DNA from: Bacteroidota bacterium
Lineage (GTDB): Bacteria; Bacteroidota; Ignavibacteria; Tepidaquicellales; Tepidaquicellaceae
Direction: 5' to 3'
NCBI GenBank assembly: GCA_018266845.1
Contig: JAFDZO010000009.1
Span: 84,978 to 148,977, forward strand
DNA: 64,000 nucleotides
Of this stretch, positions 8,628-16,237 are shown piece by piece (within the stretch, counting starts at the first letter, position 1; the number at the start of each line of letters is the position of its first letter). Below the pieces are notes generated by a model. That model was not told the DNA's origin, searched no databases, and saw only the letters and a program-made list of their open reading frames with translations. The translations under genes and the position numbers were made by a program.

Positions 8628-10007
8628 ATGAAAACCATAATAGAACCGTTCAAAATAAAATCAGTCGAAAAGATAAATTTCACAACAAAAGAGCAGCGTG
8701 AAGTAATTTTAAGGGAAGCGTTCTTTAATCCCTTTCTTATAAAAGCCGATGATGTAATTATTGACCTTCTTACCGATAGCGGAACATCTGCAATGAGTTC
8801 ACTGCAATGGGCAGGAATAATGGACGGCGATGAGTCGTATGCAGGCTCAAAAAGCTATTACAGATTTAAAGATACTGTAAAAAATATTTTCGGATTTGAT
8901 TATGTGATTCCCGTTCACCAAGGCAGGGCAGCCGAGAGAATTTTATTTTCCATTCTGCTTGAAGACCATACAAAGAAAAAATGTATTATTAATAATAATC
9001 ACTTTGATACTACTCGCGCGAACATCGAATTTAATTCCGGCGATGCGCTTGATTTGAACATCGAGGAAGGCAAACACCCGTCGCTAATTCATCCTTTTAA
9101 AGGCAATATTGATTTACAAAAGCTCGAAAGCAAAATTAATGAAATAGGCGCTGAAAATATTCCGCTTGTAATGCTTACTATTACGGATAATACAAATGGC
9201 GGGCAGCCTGTTTCAATGGAAAATATCCGTGAGACAAAAAAAATCTGCGTGAAGTATCATCTGCCGTTCTTTCTTGATGCTTGCCGTTTCGCGGAAAACG
9301 CTTACTTCATTCAGCAGAGAGAAGCGGGATATAAAGATAAAACGATACCTGAAATTGTTGCTGAAATGTTCTCTTATGCCGATGGCTGCACAATGAGCGC
9401 GAAGAAAGACGCATTTGCGAACATAGGCGGTTTTCTTGCGATGAATGATAAAGCTCTCTATGAAAAATGCAAAAATCTTTTAATTATTACTGAAGGATTT
9501 GAAACATACGGAGGACTTGCCGGAAGAGATTTAGAGGCAATTGCTCAGGGATTGAAGGAAATAATGGATGAGGATTATCTGCATTACAGAATCCGCTCAG
9601 TTGAATACATAGGAGAGAAGCTGGATAAAAATAATATCCCTTTCATAAAGCCGACGGGAGGTCATGCGCTATATCTTGATGCTAAAGAATTTCTCCCTCA
9701 CATTTCTCCCGAACAATATCCGGGTCAAGCATTAGTATGCGCTTTATATAGAGAAGGCGGAATCCGCGCTGTAGAAATTGGAAGCGTGATGTTCGGCAAG
9801 TACGATGCAAACGGAAAATTAATTCCAGCCGATATGGAGCTTGTGAGAATGGCATTCCCGCGAAGAGTTTATACACAAAGCCATTTTGATTATGTTGCGG
9901 AAGTGTTGATTGAAATCAGCAAGGATAAAAATTCGTTAAAAGGATTGAAGATAATAGAAGAACCGGAATTTTTGAGGCACTTTACTGCAAAATTTGAAGA
10001 AAATTAA
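8628..10007 (+). CDS. tnaA: Tryptophanase (beta-eliminating lyase family)
   Basis: 459 residues, a PLP-dependent lyase that splits L-tryptophan into indole, pyruvate and ammonia. The PLP lysine lies in MSAKKDA near residue 259. The family also contains tyrosine phenol-lyase (TPL), and much of the body (SGTSAM..QWAG, FSYADGCTMS, YGGLAGRD) resembles TPL. However, the two positions that set specificity read as in tryptophanase: HFDTT near 125-129 has Asp where TPL has Thr, and IRAVEIGS near 379-386 has Ile where TPL has the substrate-binding Arg. The HFTAKF end also matches tryptophanase. There is no tnaC leader or tryptophan permease next to it. Tryptophanase is the better call, but an enzyme test would be needed to rule out TPL. 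Confidence 0.82.
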   Translation: MKTIIEPFKIKSVEKINFTTKEQREVILREAFFNPFLIKADDVIIDLLTDSGTSAMSSLQWAGIMDGDESYAGSKSYYRFKDTVKNIFGFDYVIPVHQGRAAERILFSILLEDHTKKKCIINNNHFDTTRANIEFNSGDALDLNIEEGKHPSLIHPFKGNIDLQKLESKINEIGAENIPLVMLTITDNTNGGQPVSMENIRETKKICVKYHLPFFLDACRFAENAYFIQQREAGYKDKTIPEIVAEMFSYADGCTMSAKKDAFANIGGFLAMNDKALYEKCKNLLIITEGFETYGGLAGRDLEAIAQGLKEIMDEDYLHYRIRSVEYIGEKLDKNNIPFIKPTGGHALYLDAKEFLPHISPEQYPGQALVCALYREGGIRAVEIGSVMFGKYDANGKLIPADMELVRMAFPRRVYTQSHFDYVAEVLIEISKDKNSLKGLKIIEEPEFLRHFTAKFEEN

Positions 10008-10182
10008 GTTTTTTGCGATAATAGTGAAATTAATTAGTCTAATTTTTCAAATACAATTTAGGCACAAGTTTGATTTAAAATAGTACTCACTTAGAAATTA
10101 TATCCTATTTTTTTGAATTAAAAAATAGAAGTATATTTTGTATATTTATAAATTACCAAACCTTTTATAAATTCCTTTCATA

Positions 10183-10914
10183 ATGAGAAGAGAAATTCAC
10201 AAATGGTTCAGTCCGAACCTTAACAAAGAAATGGACTTAGTTGTATATGGCGATTTTGGCGATGCGCTTTTGATGTTTCCTACAGCCGCAGCAGATTTTT
10301 TAGAATACGAAAGATTTCATCTTATCGAATCTATCACTCCTCTCATAGAAAGCGGAAAGATAAAGGTTTTTTCTATCAATAGTATCAATAACGAAAGCTG
10401 GCTGAACGATGAGATGGCTCCTCAGCACAAAGCATCGAGACATCAGCAGTACAATGAATATGTTTACAATGAAGTAGTTCCTTTCATAAATAATGACTGT
10501 AACAGTGAAGCCCCAATTTATACAACGGGAGCATCGCTCGGCGCGCTCCATGCAGCAAATATTTTCTTTAAGCGACCTGATTTAATTGCAGGAACTATTG
10601 CAATGAGCGGCGCATATTCATTGAGAACATACAGCAAAGGTTACTTTGATGATAACTGTTATTTCAATTCACCTGTAGATTACCTATCAAACTTAACTGA
10701 CGAAAATATCCTCGACCAGATGAGAGATAATAAAAAAATTATTATCACAACAGGTCAGGGAAACTATGAGGACCCCGATGCTTCAAAAAAACTTTCTTCA
10801 ATTTTAGATGCCAAACAGGTACCTCATCTGCTGGATTTATGGGGATATGATATGCCTCACGACTGGCCCACTTGGAGAAAAATGCTTCCTTACTTTATCG
10901 AAGCAAAGCTTTAA
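10183..10914 (+). CDS. Alpha/beta-hydrolase, esterase family
   Basis: 243 residues with no signal peptide, so it is cytoplasmic. It has the nucleophile elbow GASLGALHA (Gly-x-Ser-x-Gly) near residue 119 and a C-terminal His in MPHDWPTWRKMLP near 228; an acid residue lies in the GQGNYEDPDA loop. The layout fits the esterase D/antigen 85-type family of putative esterases (acyl or formylglutathione-type esters). The natural substrate cannot be named. It lies 38 bp upstream of glycogen synthase on the same strand and may be cotranscribed; the link to glycogen could be coincidence. Confidence 0.75.
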   Translation: MRREIHKWFSPNLNKEMDLVVYGDFGDALLMFPTAAADFLEYERFHLIESITPLIESGKIKVFSINSINNESWLNDEMAPQHKASRHQQYNEYVYNEVVPFINNDCNSEAPIYTTGASLGALHAANIFFKRPDLIAGTIAMSGAYSLRTYSKGYFDDNCYFNSPVDYLSNLTDENILDQMRDNKKIIITTGQGNYEDPDASKKLSSILDAKQVPHLLDLWGYDMPHDWPTWRKMLPYFIEAKL

Positions 10915-10952
10915 TAAAGACGGGTAGTTTTCTAATCTCAAAATTTTACTGG

Positions 10953-12398
10953 ATGAATGTAGCTTTTTTAACTACAGAGTGTTTTCCTTATGTGAAAACA
11001 GGGGGACTTGCTGACGTTTCAGGTTCGCTGCCAAAAGCTTTGCAAAAGCTTGGCTGCGATATGAAGGTTTTTCTTCCTCTTTACGATACAATCAAAACTA
11101 TTGATAATGGTTTATATGTAAATGAGGAGTTTAAAGATATTCCCGTCCAGGTTGGTGATAACACATTTACATTCAATTTCTGGGAAGGAACTCTTCCAGA
11201 TTCCGATGTAACAGTTTATTTTATAGACTGCCCGCATTATTTTCATAGGGGAAAACCCTATACCGATGATAAGGATGAAGATGAAAGATTTATTTTCTTT
11301 CAAATTGCCTGCCTTGAAACAATGCAGCGGCTTAAATGGTCTCCGGCGATAATCAATTGCAATGACTGGCAGACAGGGCTTATTCCCTCCTATATAAAAT
11401 TCAATTACAATTGGGATGAGCTTTTTAAAAATACAAGGACAATTCTTTCGATTCATAATATTGGTTATCAGGGAAGATTTGCTCCTTCCACTTTGCAGAA
11501 AGCAGGGCTTAACTATGATAATTTTTATCCCGAAGGACCTTATGAGCTTGATAGCGCATTCAGTTTTTTAAAAGCCGGAATCTGGTTTGCTGATTTGCTG
11601 ACTACAGTAAGCCCTAACTATGCAAAAGAAATTCAAACTGAAGAATACGGCGCAGGACTTGAAGGCGTGCTTCAGATGAGAAGTAAAGACCTTTATGGAA
11701 TTTTGAACGGAATAGATGTTGATATATGGAATCCCGAAAAAGATATTTACATCCCTTATAATTACTCCGCAGATAAAGTTGATGCAAAGTATAAAATAAA
11801 AAAGCATCTCATAAAAGAAGCGGGCTTTAAGTATGATGAGAATATTCCTGTAATAGGTTTGATTACAAGATTAACAGGGCAAAAGGGATTGGATTTAATT
11901 ATGCCGGTATTTCATGAACTAATGCAGCTTCCTATTTATATGATGGTGCTTGGCAGCGGTGAAAAAAAATATGAGGAGTTTATTGAAAGAGCTGCAGATG
12001 CTTATACTGATAAATTTATTGAATACGTCGGTTATAATAATGAGCTTTCACATTTAATTACAGCGGCAGCAGATATGTTTCTAATGCCTTCGCTATATGA
12101 GCCTTGCGGACTGAATCAGATGTACAGCTTGCGATACGGTACCGTTCCGATTGTAAGAAAGACAGGCGGGCTTGCAGATACTGTGCATGATTATCACGAG
12201 CATAACAATGAAGGCAACGGATTTTCTTTTGAAGATGCGCAGCCGTATGTATTATTGGAAACAGTCAAGCGCGCTTTGCACGTTTATCAGGATAAGAAGG
12301 AATGGAAAAAAATTATGCTCCGCGGAATGAAAGCAGATTTCTCATGGGATAAATCCGCGAAAGAGTATTATGATATCTACGAGAATTTAGTGAAGTAA
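10953..12398 (+). CDS. glgA: Glycogen synthase (ADP-glucose type)
   Basis: 481 residues, the normal size for GlgA. The enzyme adds glucose from ADP-glucose to the growing alpha-1,4-glucan. The ATG at 10953 gives MNVAFLTTECFPYVKTGGLA, the classic start; an upstream frame opening at 10872 overlaps the esterase gene and adds an unrelated 27 residues, so I reject it. KTGGLADV (residues 15-22) is the ADP-glucose loop. The GT-B fold C-terminal half shows TGQKGLDL near 310 and the YEPCGLNQMYSLRYG E-x7-E region near 385-400. No other glycogen genes are nearby. Confidence 0.95.
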   Translation: MNVAFLTTECFPYVKTGGLADVSGSLPKALQKLGCDMKVFLPLYDTIKTIDNGLYVNEEFKDIPVQVGDNTFTFNFWEGTLPDSDVTVYFIDCPHYFHRGKPYTDDKDEDERFIFFQIACLETMQRLKWSPAIINCNDWQTGLIPSYIKFNYNWDELFKNTRTILSIHNIGYQGRFAPSTLQKAGLNYDNFYPEGPYELDSAFSFLKAGIWFADLLTTVSPNYAKEIQTEEYGAGLEGVLQMRSKDLYGILNGIDVDIWNPEKDIYIPYNYSADKVDAKYKIKKHLIKEAGFKYDENIPVIGLITRLTGQKGLDLIMPVFHELMQLPIYMMVLGSGEKKYEEFIERAADAYTDKFIEYVGYNNELSHLITAAADMFLMPSLYEPCGLNQMYSLRYGTVPIVRKTGGLADTVHDYHEHNNEGNGFSFEDAQPYVLLETVKRALHVYQDKKEWKKIMLRGMKADFSWDKSAKEYYDIYENLVK

Positions 12399-12407
12399 AT
12401 ATATTAC

Positions 12408-13028
12408 TTAAAGTGATGAAGTGTCAATTGACCATGAAATCATTTCTTGCATTTTTAATTCTCCACCAACTAAGTTTAAAATCATATCGAAGGTCATGGG
12501 AAGATATATCCTGTCATATAAGCCTTCATCTTCTTTTTCTTGGGAATAGAATAAGTAAATCCCAAGGGAAGTTGACCCAGTAACTTTAATTTCATTATTT
12601 TCGATAATTAGTGATTCCAATTCTATATCTGCAACTTCATCAATAGTGTAATGGTGGCACAATGAACTTATAGCAGAAATGTCTTCTATATCAATTAAAA
12701 ATACATCAAGCACGTTCTCTAATCCATATACTTCAAGTAACTTTTCTTTTGGGGGTTTAGCAATTATAACTTTAAATTTACAATTTTTTATCTTTTTTAC
12801 TTCTTCACTAAGCTTATAAAATTTTTCCTTTTGTAGATCATTCATCTTAGTTGTGTTTACTTCAAATACAATCATCTCGTCTATATTTTGAACAACAATG
12901 TCAGCTGTATAATTACCAAATTTCATATCTGTTGAAACCATATAGCCTTTTTTTGTATAAGTTTCTTTAAGCTGTTCGATTGCTATTTCGTGTAAGTATT
13001 TTTGAATTAAATCTTTTCTAATTTCCAT
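12408..13028 (-). CDS. Putative PD-(D/E)XK-type nuclease, partner of RusA-like protein
   Basis: 206 residues; family not certain. The N-terminal half has the run YTADIVVQ...MIVFEVNTT (near residues 43-62), a strand-turn-strand with Asp, then Glu-x-Asn, and a preceding helix. This is the usual core of restriction-enzyme-like nucleases, with Asn in place of the typical Lys. The rest of the protein is not recognised. Its start overlaps the end of the RusA-like gene by 11 bp, so the two are translated together. Base composition looks more AT-rich than the flanking glgA and RNase genes, as expected for accessory cargo. It could instead be an inactive nuclease-fold binding protein. A role in DNA repair or defence is inference from the pairing only. 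Confidence 0.5.
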   Translation of the reverse strand: MEIRKDLIQKYLHEIAIEQLKETYTKKGYMVSTDMKFGNYTADIVVQNIDEMIVFEVNTTKMNDLQKEKFYKLSEEVKKIKNCKFKVIIAKPPKEKLLEVYGLENVLDVFLIDIEDISAISSLCHHYTIDEVADIELESLIIENNEIKVTGSTSLGIYLFYSQEKEDEGLYDRIYLPMTFDMILNLVGGELKMQEMISWSIDTSSL

Positions 13029-13482
13029 TGCTTACCTCAAGACAAAATTTATAAAAATCTTTTTTTAACAAACCAAACTCTACATAAACAACATGCAAAT
13101 TATCTCTATCCTCACTTGCAATCGCATTTATTAAATCAAAACTTACTTCTTTAGGAATATTGGTTATATCTAATTCTTGAAAACTATCATCTTTAATTGC
13201 GAAACATCCAGCAATCCTCATTTTAATAATTCTATCATCTTTGTAAGTATAACCAGTTAAGCAATCCCATATTGGTTTACTTATATTGTCAGCATCTGTA
13301 CCTGTTTTCCTTTTATGGAAATAATATATTATCCCGTATAACTCTTCAGTTTGCCGTATTAATTCGGGATTATACTTTGTATAAGAGGTTCTAATTAAAT
13401 CTATGTAATTTATTCCTTCTTGAGATGTTTTTTTCCAACCATTATATGATAATGGTTGTGAAATGAAAGTAAAACAATTCAT
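13018..13482 (-). CDS. RusA-like Holliday-junction resolvase family protein
   Basis: 154 residues. The stretch TDADNISKPIWDCLTGY with KDD just after it (residues 62-83) keeps the RusA catalytic set: Asp63, Asp65, Lys69 and the Asp82/Asp83 pair. RusA proteins are small metal-dependent endonucleases that cut four-way DNA junctions and are common in prophages. No other phage gene is next to it here. The protein is a little longer than typical RusA (about 120), with an extra C-terminal 60 residues. It is the first gene of a two-gene unit with the nuclease-like gene at 12408-13028 (11-bp overlap). The upstream gap to 13528 is only about 45 bp; its promoter is not evident. Confidence 0.65.
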   Translation of the reverse strand: MNCFTFISQPLSYNGWKKTSQEGINYIDLIRTSYTKYNPELIRQTEELYGIIYYFHKRKTGTDADNISKPIWDCLTGYTYKDDRIIKMRIAGCFAIKDDSFQELDITNIPKEVSFDLINAIASEDRDNLHVVYVEFGLLKKDFYKFCLEVSNGN

Positions 13483-13527
13483 ATAAACTAAATTTTATTT
13501 ATAGATTAAGAAATTAATAGATTAATT

Positions 13528-14943
13528 CTAAATTTGAACCCCCATTCCTTTACTAGGAATAATCACATTCTTAATATTCAATTCACCTAAACCTTGTTTC
13601 AATGCTTCCTGCTGGTCAAGCTCTCCGTGGACTAAATAAACCTGTTGCAGTTCGTTCCTGTCAAATTTGTTAAAGTAATCCAATAACTCCCTTCTATCTG
13701 CGTGAGCGGAGAAAGAATTAAGCACAATAATTTTTGCATTCGCTTTGTACGGCTCGCCGAAGATATTTACTTCAGTTCCCGGAGCATCTTTTGCTTCAAC
13801 TAATCTTCTGCCCAGAGTATGTTCTGCCATAAATCCCACAATAAGAACCGTCGCTTTTTCATCTTCAATATTATTTGCAAGGTGATGTAGCACTCTGCCT
13901 GACTCCGCCATACCAGATGCCGAAATAATCATAGCGCATTCTTTCATGGAGTTCAATTTTTTTGAATCCTCAACTTTTGTAATATACTTTATCATAGGAA
14001 GCTCAAAAATATTTGTACCGTTCGAAATTAATTCAGCCGTTTCAGAATCGTAGCATTCGGGATGAAGCTTAAAAATATTTGTAGCGGAAGATGAAAGCGG
14101 GCTATCTATATATACAGGAAATGATGGAATTTCTTTTCTGCTCCAAAGTTGTGAAAGAGCATAAATAAGCTCCTGCGTTCTACCGACACTGAAAGCGGGA
14201 ACAATAATTTTTCCCCCGCGGGAAATAGCCTCGGTAATTACGCGCGCAAGCTGCGATTCCATTTCCGTCGGGTTATCGTGAAACTTTCCTCCATAGGTGG
14301 ATTCTGAAATGAGGAAGTTCACATTTCCCATAAACTCAGGGTCGCGAAGAATGGGAAGGTGCGGTCTGCCTAAATCTCCCGTAAAAGCAAATTTATATTC
14401 TTTGCCTTTCTCTTTTATTGTAAGAATAACTTCGGCAGAACCGAGAATATGCCCTGCGTCTATAAATCTAACCTGCATTGCATCGCCTAAACCGTCAATA
14501 TAAAAATCCTGATGATAACCGGTGGTCTTGAATTTTGAAAGTGTGTTAATAACATCTTTCTCGTCATAAAGCGGTTTAAACGGATAGAGGTTTTTTTGCT
14601 TTCTTTTTTTGTTTGCAAACTCCGTATCTTTTACCTGAATGTGGGCGGAGTCCTGCAGCATTATAGCGCACAAGTCGCGCGTTGCCGGAGTAGAATAAAT
14701 GCTTCCGCTGAATCCTTGCTTTACAAGCTGAGGCAGGTTTCCTGAGTGGTCAATATGTGCGTGCGAAAGAACAACGGCGTGCACGTCCTGCGGGTCGAAT
14801 AAAAAATTTTTATTTACCTCATAGGCTTCTTCCCGTCTTCCTTGATAGAGTCCGCAATCGAGAAGGATTTTCTTTCCGTTGATTTGAAGCAGGTGCTGCG
14901 AGCCGGTAACGGTGCGGGCTGCTCCGCAAAATTTTATTTTCAT
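13528..14943 (-). CDS. Metallo-beta-lactamase/beta-CASP ribonuclease
   Basis: 471 residues. The N-terminal metallo-beta-lactamase fold has the zinc motif HAHIDH at residues 61-66, DAGHILGSAE near 165 and the beta-CASP region VPAFSVGRTQELIYAL near 250. A C-terminal RMMBL motif (SFSAHADRRELLDYF) lies near 415. This order is that of the Ysh1/CPSF73-like bacterial RNases, which cut and trim RNA in the cytoplasm. It lacks a KH domain, so it is not the archaeal form. The spacing to the glycosylase gene at 15061-15657 is 117 bp and holds an inverted repeat. The substrate in this organism is unknown. Confidence 0.9.
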   Translation of the reverse strand: MKIKFCGAARTVTGSQHLLQINGKKILLDCGLYQGRREEAYEVNKNFLFDPQDVHAVVLSHAHIDHSGNLPQLVKQGFSGSIYSTPATRDLCAIMLQDSAHIQVKDTEFANKKRKQKNLYPFKPLYDEKDVINTLSKFKTTGYHQDFYIDGLGDAMQVRFIDAGHILGSAEVILTIKEKGKEYKFAFTGDLGRPHLPILRDPEFMGNVNFLISESTYGGKFHDNPTEMESQLARVITEAISRGGKIIVPAFSVGRTQELIYALSQLWSRKEIPSFPVYIDSPLSSSATNIFKLHPECYDSETAELISNGTNIFELPMIKYITKVEDSKKLNSMKECAMIISASGMAESGRVLHHLANNIEDEKATVLIVGFMAEHTLGRRLVEAKDAPGTEVNIFGEPYKANAKIIVLNSFSAHADRRELLDYFNKFDRNELQQVYLVHGELDQQEALKQGLGELNIKNVIIPSKGMGVQI

Positions 14944-14953
14944 AGTTTTGGAA

Positions 14954-15055
14954 TTTTACCACAAAAGCACGAATGACACAAAACTTCACTAAATTTTTAT
15001 ATATTCTATTTTTTCTTTTGTGTGTTTTAGAGCTTTTTGTGCTATAGTGGTAAAA
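14954..15055. repeat. Imperfect inverted repeat between convergently read minus-strand genes
   Basis: The arms ttttaccac (14954-14962) and gtggtaaaa (15047-15055) match perfectly. Further in, aaagcac/gtgct and gacacaaaa/ttttgtgtg pair with gaps. The whole gap between the RNase gene and the 3' end of mpg folds on itself. It may serve as the terminator of the mpg transcript or be a decayed palindromic repeat. Confidence 0.45.
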
Positions 15056-15060
15056 AATTT

Positions 15061-15657
15061 TTAGTTATTAAATTTATGCTTCGTTACAAATATATTTCCT
15101 TTTATAAAAAATCTGTGTTCGATTTCTTTGCTTACAGATAAACCTATTCGTTTTGAAATTCCGATTTCAAAATCACCCGGATTTTCATCATAAGCAATAA
15201 ATAAATCTTCCCCGTCAGTTCTTGCGCCATAGAATGTCTTGTCTATATTCAACGCCATGCACAGTTTTCCGGGTCCGTTAGTTAAATCATGTTCGTTCTT
15301 AATATTCCTTCTATTTTTAATCATTTCCCCAATTCCTGAAACAGGCTCAACTGCTCTCACAAGTACTGCTTCACCATGTCCTTTTACATTGGTAACTACG
15401 TTCACGCAGAAATAATTTCCATAGATAAAATAAACATAAAATTGTCCGCCTGCATCGTACATTGCTTTGTTGCGTTCTGTGATTCTTCCGAACGAATGCG
15501 AAGCAGGGTCGTCGTTAAGGTATGCTTCGGTTTCAACAATTCTCGTTACTAAAAAATTATTATTTATTCTGCGAACAAGCAGTTTTCCCAGAAGAAACGG
15601 AGCAACATCGAGCGCGCTTCGTTGGAAATATTTTATAGGGATTTTTTTAAACTTCAT
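15061..15657 (-). CDS. mpg: 3-methyladenine DNA glycosylase (AAG/MPG family)
   Basis: 198 residues, the usual size of bacterial AAG-type glycosylases. They remove alkylated purines (3-methyladenine, 7-methylguanine) and hypoxanthine as the first step of base excision repair. Conserved blocks are VETEAYLNDDPASHS (near residue 40; the catalytic Glu is in VETEAY), GGQFYVYFIYGNYFCVNVV near 70-90, EAVLVRAVEPV near 100 and NGPGKLC near 125. The ATG start lies 3 bp after the restored end of the FKBP gene, so the two were probably one transcript. Confidence 0.93.
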   Translation of the reverse strand: MKFKKIPIKYFQRSALDVAPFLLGKLLVRRINNNFLVTRIVETEAYLNDDPASHSFGRITERNKAMYDAGGQFYVYFIYGNYFCVNVVTNVKGHGEAVLVRAVEPVSGIGEMIKNRRNIKNEHDLTNGPGKLCMALNIDKTFYGARTDGEDLFIAYDENPGDFEIGISKRIGLSVSKEIEHRFFIKGNIFVTKHKFNN

Positions 15658-15660
15658 TTA

Positions 15661-16115
15661 TTATTTAACATCAAGCATTTCAACATCAAAAATTAGTGTT
15701 GCATTCGGGGGAATTACTCCCCCGCGCCGTCAGTTCCATAAGCAAGCTGTGGCGGAATTGTGATTTTTCTTCTTCCACCGGGCTTCATTCCGGTAACTCC
15801 CTCTTCCAGTCCGGCTACTACTTCTCCATTGCCGATTGTGAATTTGAGCGGGCGCTCTTTAAGCGAGCTGTCAAAAACTTTTCCGTCTTGCAGTGTCCCG
15901 ATATATTTAAGGGAAACAGAGCTTCCTTTAGCTGCGGGTTTTCCTTCACCCTCTTTTACATCAGTGTACTTTAGTCCTGAAGATGTTGTTAGTTCAGTGT
16001 TTTCTTTTTTACAGCCCTGAATTGTGACGAATGTGATGAGTAGTGATATTAACAAATTTGTTTTATTCAAGTTACAATTATGTTTTCGTAAAAATCGGAA
16101 AAATATTAGAAGCAA
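15661..16115 (-). CDS. FKBP-type peptidyl-prolyl isomerase lipoprotein, frameshifted near the C-terminus
   Basis: As sequenced, the frame runs from 16115 to a stop at 15714 (133 residues), ending GTDGAGE. Downstream, the other frame reads VIPPNATLIFDVEMLDVK and then stops at 15661-15663, exactly the FKBP ending. Adding one G to the five-G run (plus-strand C run at 15719-15723) restores GAGGVIPPNATL in full. The N-terminal part has a lipoprotein signal ending TIQGC; a TTG at 16070 makes a better start than the ATG at 16115, which adds an extra hydrophobic-basic stretch. FKBP domains speed proline isomerisation in exported proteins. The break is either a real mutation that removes the last strand of the fold or an assembly error. 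Confidence 0.8.
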
Positions 16116-16237
16116 AATAGGCTTTCTTAAAAGGATATTTTTGAAAAAGAGTGTGTCTTTATTGTTGACACATTAGCAAAATTTTGTTAGTTTTATATAA
16201 ATAATTTCAATATATTGTGTAAATTAAAAACATTGTA

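Noticed and set aside
8628..10007. Tyrosine phenol-lyase
   Set aside because: The two specificity positions (Asp in FDTT, Ile in AVEIGS) are those of tryptophanase, despite TPL-like stretches.
10872..10952. Upstream start for glycogen synthase
   Set aside because: It would lie inside the esterase gene and add residues unlike GlgA; MNVAFLTTECFP at 10953 is the family start.
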